From positions 7,868,001 to 7,932,000 of the forward strand of contig JARDYH010000001.1 of the NCBI GenBank assembly GCA_029215795.1: 64,000 nucleotides of DNA, in the 5' to 3' direction. Made by a program: the position numbers and the translations under genes. This stretch comes from Anniella stebbinsi. Lineage: Eukaryota > Chordata > Lepidosauria > Squamata > Anniellidae. Numbering within the stretch: the stretch's first letter is position 1; every line of letters starts with the position of its first letter. Below, one piece after another: positions 1-10,849 of the stretch. The notes under the pieces were generated by a model. The model worked only from the letters and a program-made list of their open reading frames with translations. It searched no databases and was not told the origin of the DNA.

Positions 1-24
1 TGATGCTGTGGAGAAGGCTTACAA
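1..24 (+). CDS. YrdC-like gene, exon cut by window edge (3' end)
   Basis: Bases 2-24 read D-A-V-E-K-A-Y plus two bases AA, followed by the splice donor GTAAGG at 25. The next exon supplies the third base C, giving Asn. The resulting AVEKAYNTK matches the helix that precedes the substrate-binding lysine in YrdC proteins. Both the phase and the homology agree, although only 24 bases are visible. Confidence 0.75.
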
Positions 25-3000
25 GTAAGGGGTGGATGTGTGGATGCAGCCCCAAGATAGGGGTTCCTCAATGATCACTGTTTATGCTCCAAAGTTATTG
101 ACAGAAATCTTTGCAGCCGATGGTAACCAGCTGCACAGATCTCGGACACACTCCTCTATGGGTTCCCACCCTTCTTCCCCAGAGCTTATTTTGCAAGTGT
201 GCATCTATACACACATATATCGGAACACAGGAAGAGCTGTCCTGGATCAGACCAAGTATCAATCTAGTCCAGCATTCTGATCACACAGTGGTCAACCCGA
301 TACACCAGTGGGAAACCAATAAGCAGGATATGAGTGCAGCAGAACCCAATGAGCACACATATGCCCAGCTCCCCTCCCAGTGTGGGGTGACCATATGGAA
401 AGGAGGACAGGGCTCCTGTATCTTTAACAGTTGTATAGAAAAGGGAATTTCATGAAATGTAATCAGAATACTAAGGATTTAATTACTATGTTACTAACTG
501 CAGCAAGATTAATAATAGCAAGGAAATGGAAGATGAAGGATAACTATCAAATGGTTGAGTGGTATAAAGAGGTATGGGATATTGCTATTGATGACAAACT
601 AACATGTAATATTAAAGTAGAAAAGGGAATATGTAATAGAAATAAATTTGAAAATCTATGGAAATTATTTTTAGAGCATGTATTGTAGAGAGGGAAAGGA
701 CACAAACCTGTGCAATACGTATCACAATTTTGGAAAATGTAATGAAGAAGAATTGGTCCTGGTGAGGGGGGCACTTGGTGTATAAAGAATGGAAAAGAAT
801 GGTATAATTGTAGTTAAGAGCTGAAATAAAATTATTTTTTAAAAAAATGAAAAGGGAATTTCAGTAGGTGTCGTTTGAATACATGCAACACCTGGTGAAA
901 TTCCCTCTTCATCACAACAGTTCAAGCAGCAGGAGCCCTGCCTAGCGTGACCAGATACAAAAGAGGGCAGGGCTCCTTCTGCTCTAACTGTTGTGATTAA
1001 GAGAGAATTCCACCAGGTGCTGCATGCCTACAAATGACACCTGTTGAAATTCCCTTTTCTATGCAACTGTTAAAGATACAGGAGCCTTGTCCTCCATTCC
1101 ATAGGGTCACCCTACCCAAGGGGTGTTGAAATAATCTGCCAATTTCATGTAATGCTGGCCTGCCACTGCTCCCCTTCCACACTCACGTATTGTCATGTGC
1201 ACTTCTACTTTGAAAGACCTGCCCAGAAATAAGTGTTGGGAGAGTCCAGCAGGGGAGATAGGAGTCTATATGTATGTGTGTGTTTGTGTGTGTGTGTAGG
1301 TGTGGCTACTGTGACCACTAAGGTAAGGCTAATGCCCCCTACCCACTCTTGGATCATTGCTATTAAGCCACTCGATCTTCTGCCTCTCCTCTAGCACGAA
1401 GCACCAGGCTCAAGACCGTCCCATGTCCCTCTGGATTTCAGGTATGAAACAGCTGGAACCTGCCAAGCATCTGTTCAGCTCCATCCTCTGGGACTTCATG
1501 GATACTGCTTGGCCCTCACCCATCAGCTTGGTGGTTCCACGAGGTAAGGAGGCCTCTCCTTTGCAGCCCCGACTGTGTGCGTTCCTACGCAAGGGGCTAT
1601 TGCTCCCAACCTCTACCAGCTGAATAAGCTTTGATGCAGCTCTTGCTTCTTCGATCTTAGGGGAATGGGTGGACTACCTGGGCATGAAAGACTCTGCCAA
1701 GTACGTTGGCACCCCTCAGAGCATTGCCATCCGCATCCCAGATTGCTCAGTCGCCACCCATCTCATTGACTTGGTGAGCAGAATCCATTGTCTCCATTTG
1801 TGTCCGTCGTTATAGTTGCAAATCAGTGTGAAGAGCTGGCCAAGCTATCCTGAGAGTTACTTGGTGTATACCTAAATGGGAGATTCCCAACCTATTTTGG
1901 GCTGGTGGGGCACATTTGGAATTTTGAGGGAGTGTTGTGGGTGCTCTCACAAAATGGCTGCATGGTGGGCATGGCCAGTTGGAAAAAAACTCATTTCCCA
2001 GAAGGCAAAGTGGCGAGACTAAAAGAAAAGTGATTCGCCCAAGAACCTAAAAAAAGGTGAGGTCTGAGTTCCGAAACACAAAATCACCCTTTCGATGGCG
2101 CCAAAGGGAAACACTTCACTTTGAAGCATTTCATCCTCCCAGTTATTTTCTTTTAATTACTAAAATAAAAACAAACAAAAGATCTTAGGAAATAAGATAA
2201 AAATCAGAAGGGACAGGCAGCTTGGCGATTGCCAAGAGAGGAGATGTCTTTGGGCACAGTGATGCTCACGGACACGTCACTGGAGACTCCGGTGATGGCT
2301 TAAAAGAAAATGTATCTGAAATTTGCTGGGATTGTCCTTATCCAGGTTGAATGGCGTATTCTGAAATCAGGCCTCTCAGTCTCAGAAGGGATTGAATCTT
2401 TGCCAAAGGGCTAGTGCAGAGTAGAAGTGTATGACTGGAAGGTGGGAAGGAGGCACAGATCGACCCACAGAACAAATACAGATCCAACGACATCTTTTCA
2501 AATAATCCCCTCCAAGAGGACTTGAAGCGAGCTAGGAAGGAAGGACAGAAGGCACAGCAGGGCTGTCATTTAATCTGAACTCTGTGCTGGACATAGCGTG
2601 GAATTCTGTCTGCAAGGAGCTACCTAATTCTTGGGTTGGCTCTCAGCAATACTGCAGGGGAAACGACGGCCACTCCCTCGAGGCCTGTTTCAAACCAACT
2701 GACTTCGTTCTTTCCGAATCTTGCTCTGTTCAGCCGGCTGGTTGCCCCATTTCTTCTTTTTTCTTTCTCCGTCACCAGGTGGGCCCCATTACAGTCACCT
2801 CGGCCAACCCTACGGGAGAAGCAGACACGACTCACCACAACCAGGTGTACGCCAGGCTGGGAGACAAGGTAACTGGAAGCCCTTGCATGTCTCGTTGGTA
2901 GAACGTTTGAGCTTCAGGCTTCTGAAGAGACCAGCAGCTTAAATATTTCTGACTGTACAGTCTTGGACATGCTTAGAATAATGGCTGCTGTTGTGAAAAT

Positions 3001-6000
3001 AATGGAAGTTTAGACAGTCTCCCCCTTCTGACCATTGTCCTCCTTTCCTCTTCATGTTTGCCTCAAGGAAAGATGCGGGGAGGGAAAGAAAGGGAGAAAG
3101 CAGGCTGGAGCCATTTATTTCCCCTAAACCTGGAGGTCATTGAAAGTGTCATTCCTGAAGCAAATTATCTCTTTACTTTTTTATCCCTTGAAGCAGATGT
3201 GGATAACCTGTGGCCATTCTGGTGTTGTTGGACTCAATTTCCCAGCAGCCTTAGTCATCATAGCCCATAGTGAGGGATGCTGGGACTTCTAGTCCAACAA
3301 CATCTAAAGGACCACAAATTCCCCACTCGGCCTTAAAGGTTCTCATGGTACCCCAGTTTGGATTAGAAGTGCCAAAGAATTACCCTGAAAATGGAAAGGG
3401 TGAAAATTTCTGGCCGTAAGGCAGGCCCTGGTCCTTGGATAGCTCACCACAAGACCTATGGGGTGGAAGATCTTCCCTCCATGCAAATGGCTGAGGAGGG
3501 GACAGCAATTACATATGATGTTTCCTCTGTAGGTGGATGCAGTCCTGTGCGATGGGCCTTCTCCGGAGAACATTGCCTCAACCGTGGTGGACTGCACAAA
3601 GATTGAGAGTGGAAACGTAGGGTTCTTCAGAGTTGGCATTGTCCCCAAATCCCAGGTCAGTATTATGATGATGATGTATCTCTTTCTCACTCAAAGCAGT
3701 TTTTCTGGATGGACATGACGGGCTTTGCCAAGTCATGCTGTCTTTTACAGATTCAGGAATTTCCTGACAATTGGGCATGTTTTTTTTTTTTTTTTGAAAT
3801 AATTTTATTAATTTCAACATATTAATAACATAAAATAACATAAAACAACATAAAATACATACATAATCCACGATAATCACCCCCGTGCACCCCCACACCA
3901 TGAGACCTTCTCTTAATCTTTTATTCTATCCAAAAATTTATCGACTCTTTTGAAGGTGTTTGTCCCTTCCCCAATCTTAATACATATTCCAATAGGGGAC
4001 TCCATATTTCCCCAAAATCATTTTTACCGGACATTCCCCTCTTTAATTTCATTTTACAAGTCAGCATATCATTCAAAGCCATATCCCATATTTCTTTATA
4101 CCATTCTTCTATTGTATAGCTTCCTTGTCCTTTCCAATTTCTTGCAATCATTAGTCTAACAGGTGTCAGGAGGTTGTTTATCAATTCTCTCTTATTTTTG
4201 TCCTCTTCCCCTCTATCCCATATTGCTAGTAGAGCAAGCTTCAGGTTTAATTCCACTTTAGTTCCAATTATTTCACTTATTTCTTTAAATACCCTTTTCC
4301 AAAATTTTTGTACATATTCACAGCTCCACCACATATGGTAATAAGTTCCAACCTCCTGGCATCCCCTCCAACAATTTTTAGATATTTTTTTATCTATCTG
4401 GTGAAATCTAACCGGTGTTAGATACCATCTCCACAATACCTTATAAAAATTCTCCTTAATTCTGATCGATAACATTTTTAACATTCTTACATTCCACAAC
4501 CTCTCCCAGTTGTATTCCTTAATTTCTCCATTCAGATCCTCTTCCCAAACCTTTTTTATTGCTTTAAGTGAATTTTGAAACTCCTCCTCTATCAATACTT
4601 TATATATCTCACTAGTCAACCCTTTCTTAATTTTTTTTCCTTCTCTCCTACCTTTTGACTCTATTAAGTCTTCAAATCTTGTATTATTTCTACACTTATT
4701 ATTTTTCAGTTTCCATTCCTGAGTCCATTTCCCTAATTGTATACTTTTAAACCATGCTAATTTTTGACCTATCAATAGCTCTTTAATTTGCTCATTATCC
4801 TTCAAATTTTCCATCCACTTCCTTAACTTAATTATTTCCTTATCTTTCAATCTCGCTTCAATCTCCACTTTTAACACTCTTGGGAAATTCTCCACTACTA
4901 CCACTGGGGCAAGTGGTGAATCTCCTGGTATCAACTTCCCCCTAAATTTCTCCCAGATCTCCACTATATTTACCAACAAAGGGTTGTCCAGTTCCTTTAA
5001 TTCTTTCTTTTGAATTTTTTTTAAAAAAATATTTTCCAGTTTATAATCTATTTCCCTAGTTTGCGTCTCCAACCACTCCAAATCTTCCTCCCCTAGAATA
5101 CCACTTATAACATATCTTAACTGATTAGCTATATAATAATACTTAATATTTGGAAGTCCTAAACCTCCCTTCTTTTGAGCCTTATACCATAACCCTTTAT
5201 TAATCCTAGCTTTCTTATCCCCATTACAATATGCATTAATTATATTTTGCCAACTTTTCAACTCTACGTCTGATATTTTAATTGGTAACATTCTAAACAA
5301 AAAATTAATCTTAGGTAAAATCTTCATTTTAATAATTGCTATTCTACCAAACCAAGAATGTTTTAATTTCTTATATACTTCTAATTTCTCCCCTACTTGT
5401 TTTTTTAAAGCTACCAAATTAAGTTCCTCTAGCCTTTCTAAATCTCTATCAATATTAATCCCTAAGTAACGTACTATATTTTTAAGTATAAGACCCAACT
5501 TAACCTTACCTTCTTCCAGTTCTTCCTTATTATAATTAAATAACATCATTTCTGACTTCCCCCAATTTACTTTTAATCCCGTAATTTCTCCAAATTCTCT
5601 TAAATGTTTCTTAATCACTTCTGCACTCCCTAAGGGATCTTCTACGGTCAATAAAGTATCGTCCGCAAACATATTCATTTTAATCTTCTCTTTTCTTCCT
5701 ATCCCCTTTACTCTTTCATCTTCCCTTATTACATTTGCCAAAATTTCTATTACTATTGCGAATAAGATCGGTGAAAGAGGACATCCCTGCCTAGTTCCTC
5801 GGGCTAGTGTAATCTGTTGTGTTAACCCATCATTAACCATTATTTCCGCTTTATTGTTTTTATACAACTTATCCATCACTCCCGTAAATTTATCTCCAAA
5901 CCCAAAGATTTTTAATATTGTTTTAAGTGCTGGCCATTCCACACAATCAAAGGCTTTGAATATGTCCAATGCTAACAAGCCTGCTTTTAAATTCCTTTTT

Positions 6001-9000
6001 TTTATAATATTAATTATATTTAGTACTCTTCCCATTAAGTTAGACATTTGCCTACCCGGAATAAATCCACACTGATCTTTTTTAATATATTTACAAATAA
6101 ATGTGGCCATTCTTTTTGCCAATATTGCTGTAAATATCTTTGAATCTTGATTTATTAAGGATATTGGTCTATATGATGCGGGATCCGTTAAGTCCTTACC
6201 TGGTTTTGGAATTAATATAATCAGGGAATAATCCCATGATGGCGGAGTCTTCCCCCCCTCTATTATGTTGTTAAATAATTTCTTTAATCTTGGTAATAAA
6301 ATTCCTTTAAAAAGCTTGTAATACTCCGACCCCAAACCATCCATCCCTGGTGATTTTCCTCCTTTCAGTTTATCAATAACTCCCTCTATCTCTTTTTCAG
6401 TAACTAAAGCTTCCATATATTCCCTATCCTGCTCCTGTAATTTTATTTTCCAATTCCTTTCTACATATTCCAATACCTTATCTTGCGGTCCCGACCCTGA
6501 TGTATATAATTCACTATAAAAATCTTTAAATATATTTAATTTATCTTTCATTAAATTACAACTATTCCCTGACTTATCCTTTATTGTCCCTATCATATTC
6601 TTAGCCTTTTCTAACTGTGTGGACCTGGCTAGCATCTTTGAATTCCTATTGCTATATTCAAAAAAATCTCTTTTTAAATACAACAAATTTTTTGTACTTG
6701 TTCTAATTCTTCTTTCTCTAATTCCTTTTTCTTAGCTTGAATTTGGGCAATTAGGCGTTTATCTTTTGTCTCCTTTAACTTTTCTTCCAAACTCCTTACC
6801 TCCTCTTCAATCTTTTTATTTTGGGCTTCCTGTTGTTTTTTTAATGTACAACTTTCCCTAATACAAATCCCTCTTACCACAGCTTTCATCGTATCCCACA
6901 ATATGTCCTGCCGGTTATTCTCTTTTTCATTAATCTCCCATATTTCCTGCAATTCTTTCTTTATCTTCTCCATTATTTCTTTTTTATTCAGCAACCTTAC
7001 ATCCAATCTCCATCTCTTCGCTTGTCTATAATCTTTTTTTGTTTCCATGTCCATTATCATTAACGCGTGGTCAGTAACCTTAATAACTCCAATATCACAG
7101 TCTATAATTTTGGGTAACATATTTTTTGATACAAAAATATAATCTATCCTTGAATAACTCTTAAATCTCTGTGAGTAAAAGGTATACTTCCTTTCTTCCC
7201 CTCTTATAACTCTCCACACATCCATTAATTCTTTCCCTTCCATTAATTTGCTTAACTCTGTCTTCCCCACCCTCTTAGTATCTTTTAATATGTTATCCCT
7301 ATCTTTCCCTATATCTAGTACCATATTAAAGTCACCTGCCATCACAATGTGCTTTTTACCCACTTCTCCCAACACGTTAAATACTTCATCAATAAAATCC
7401 ATTTGTTTTCCATTTGGAGCATAGACATTCACCAATACATATTCCTCTTCTCCCAACCTGCAGAACATAATAAGAAACCTTCCGTTTTTATCTTTCTTTA
7501 CACTTTGAATAGTCATACCACATGTTTTTGAAATTATTATTGCCACCCCTCTCGATTTCGAAGTTCCATATGCCTTCTCGTAAACGCCCACCTCCCTCAT
7601 TCGAAGCTCATTAACTCCATCTTTGGCCTGATGAGTTTCCTGCAAAAAAATTACATCTATTTTTTTGTTCTTTAATAACATTTCAATTCTTTTTCTTTTA
7701 ATTACTGTTCCTAGCCCTTTAACATTCAATGTTGCCAATCTAAGTTTATTTTCCATCTCTCACTTTCACACACATCTTTAAGTCGGTCTCCCTCTGTGTA
7801 ACACAATCCCCCCCCTCCCTAACCCTCCCCCCCACATTCACCCCCATTTTCACCCCCCTCCTCACCAGCTTCCTGGGCATTGGTCCCAATCTTCTTAGAA
7901 CTCTTAGGGGGGGGGGGAACTCGGCCCAACATTCCAGGATAACGTCTACCCTCCCTCCGTATCTTCTATTCATTACTCCCTCCTGCCGCGCCTTCGTCTT
8001 GTTTCTCTTCTCCAACCGATGTGGCATCCATTATGCCCAGCTTCTCCAGTAGCTCGATTCCTTGCTCACAAGATGTAATTCTTTGCTGCTTCCCGTTCCA
8101 GCTAAATCTCAAGAAAACTGGGTATCCCCAATTATATGAGATCGATTTCTTCTTCAATGCCCCTGTACAGATTCTAACGCTCTTCCTCCACTGCACCGTT
8201 TGGGGGCACAAATCCTGGAAGACCTCAATTGGTGTTGCTTGAAGCGTTGGTTGACCTTGACTTCTGACAGCTTGCATTAATTTTTCTTTTTTGTAATAAT
8301 TTGCAAATTTCACAATAATGTCTCTTGGGAACACTCTTGTCTTTCCATATCCCACTCTATGGGCCCGCTCAATATCTTCCATTCTCCAATCTTCCTGTGG
8401 CACCAGCTGTTTGACCCATGCCAAGATTAATTCTCTTATACTATTAAGGGTCTCCCCTTGCTGCTCCCCAAAAGACCTTATGCGTATATTTGCTCTTCGA
8501 TCTCTGTCTTCCATCGCGATAAGCCGTAAATCCTGATGCGTTAGCTGTTCCTCTTGTTTCTTATATAGAACCTTTAGTTCTCCAGTTTCTTCCTGCAAAG
8601 CTCCAACCTCTTTCTCCACCTTTTGAAGTCCTGCCAAAAGTTGCTGTTGCGAATCTGTAATCCTTTTGGCCAATCTTTCTTCTTGCTTCAGCAAAGCCTG
8701 CTCAAAATTGCCATCTTGCTTTAAAATGGCTCGATCCAGCATCTTTTGGATAGTCTGAATCAGCTCATCTGTTGGGTCAGCTTGCCTCCCTGTGGTTGTT
8801 TTAGGAATTGCACCTGGCTTAGTTCCAGTCTTAGCACTGGCATTTCCGGAATGACTAGGGGATTGCTTCTTTGTCTTTTCAGAATCCTTATCTGACATAT
8901 TATCAGTACGTAGTAGCCTGTAGCTTCTATCGGACGGATGATCTCCCTTAGGTCGACTCCAAGAAGTTATTTTCTTCTTGCTCATAAATCATGAACTATT

Positions 9001-9918
9001 CAAGCCTATCCAATAAGCACACAGCCACTTCAAGCCAGAAATCAAAGTCTCTTTCCCTCAGTCACTCCCTCTGGTTTCTCTGTCTCCCGAACAGCCTTTT
9101 AATCACATATATCTTTTAATTGTTCTTTTAATTGCCAGGCTGAAACTTTTAGTTTCGTTTCTCCTCGGGCAGAGCTAGCCCCTCCTCCAACCACTCAGTG
9201 ATACAACTGTTATACAACCAGCAGTCTTTCCACGCTTGAAAGCTTAAAAGCTTTCCAAAGCTTAAAAATCTCTTTTTTGAAAGTTAGCAATCGTTCTACC
9301 GTCCATTCAATCAGCCAGCGTCGTAAATACGCCTTTATTTACCTTCACCGCACTTCAAAGCTGTCGGTCCGTCGCCTCCCTCTGCCAAGCCGATTTTAAA
9401 AGCATAAATCTTCTTCCAGCTGCAGCCTCTTCAGCAAGCTTTCCCCTCTCCTTAGCAGACTTATATGTAACAAATCGCTCTTTTAAGATAGGGAATTTAC
9501 AGTTAATTCACTGCTTCTTTCGGAGGATGAAGGATTTACGACCTACCCCATGATTTGCTAGGCCACGCCCCCCCAATTGGGCATGTTTTAATTATGACTG
9601 CTTTCTGGATGTTGGTGTGGATGTATTTTAGTAGGCCCAGTTTCTGACGGTTTTCTGTATAGTTTTTTTGATGTGATGCTGGTGACTGATGTGACTAATG
9701 GAATAATTGGACCTTTTCCTGTTGCCATAGTTCTTTCACTTCTATGGCCAGTTGTGTATATTTTTCTCTCTTTTCCTCTTCCTTTTCAATAACATTTTTG
9801 TCATTTGGTATTGCTATGTCAATGAGGTATGTGTTTTTTTCTTTTTTGTTTATCACCGTTATGTCTGGTCGGTTGCAGGGTATTTTCTTGTTGGTATGAA
9901 TTGTTCTGTCCCAGTATA

Positions 9919-9952
<34 letters not shown>

Positions 9953-10815
9953 TATAAAACGCTCCATAGCTGAAGCTCTGTGGATGGTTTACATAAGATT
10001 AAAACAATTAAAAATTATATGCAAAATTACCTTTGGTCTGTTGACTGGAAATAAAGGATGATGATGATGATATACAAAATTTAAAACCATAAAAACTTGC
10101 AACATACACAAAAAACATACATCTAAAAACAACTATATATAACTACAAACAACTTTAAGCTGTCAGCCAAACCTAAAAACAGATCCAGGATCAGTGAAGC
10201 TCATCACATATTGCTAAATGCTTGGGAAAAGATCAAAAGTCTTTTATTAAAAAGTTGTTATTATTATAATTGCTTCTCTTCTGTTTCTCTAACATTCATT
10301 TTGGCTTAAGCTTTCGTGGACTATATAGGTCATGGCATCAGGTGATGGCGCATTATCAACAGTTCAGGTGTGTTTATATAGTACGTATAGTGATGGGGAA
10401 AGAATGATAAACTGTGAGGACAGAAGGGAATTCAATGCAGGAAGTTCTAATTCTTCTTTCTTTCTTTCTTTGGCTGCCTCTACAAGAGGCTTTTAAAGCT
10501 CTTTCAAGGTGCATTAAAAAATGTACCTCTACAAGAACGGAGCGCAAATCGGGCGTACAGGCGCGTTTTCTCTCCGATTATGCGCATTATCGAATGCGCG
10601 TTAAATAGCGAGTTTTATTTTGCTCCGGCTGTTAAAGCCCATTTTGACTATGTGAACATGCGATTCTCTGCATGTCAACAGTTTAAATCGCCTTTTGGTT
10701 GTCCAGTAATGCGCTTCGCCGCCTCTCGTACAGAAGTATTAGGCGTAAATGCGCTTCTGCGAATATGCGCATAATCGCCTAACCAGGTGTAAAGGCGAAT
10801 TCTTGTAGATGAGGC

Positions 10816-10849
<34 letters not shown>

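Larger units (their letters stand above)
3784..9573 (-). mobile_element. Near full-length L1 retrotransposon (L1-A), antisense in the YrdC-like intron
   Basis: On the minus strand it runs from a GGGGGCGTGGCC start at 9573 to an AATAAA-containing 3' end and a poly(A) tail (T-run at 3781-3796), with a perfect 16-bp target duplication. The order is 5' UTR of about 590 bp, an intact ORF1, a short G/C-homopolymer-rich spacer, and ORF2. ORF2 carries one frameshift. It lies opposite to the host gene, the orientation commonly tolerated in introns. It is very similar to the truncated copy at 49865-52114, so the subfamily is recent. Confidence 0.95.

Noticed and set aside
2584..2942. ORFs of 70-105 codons overlapping the TSAN exon
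   Set aside because: Only the 90-bp exon part matches the YrdC family; the remainder is intron, delimited by clear AG and GT sites.
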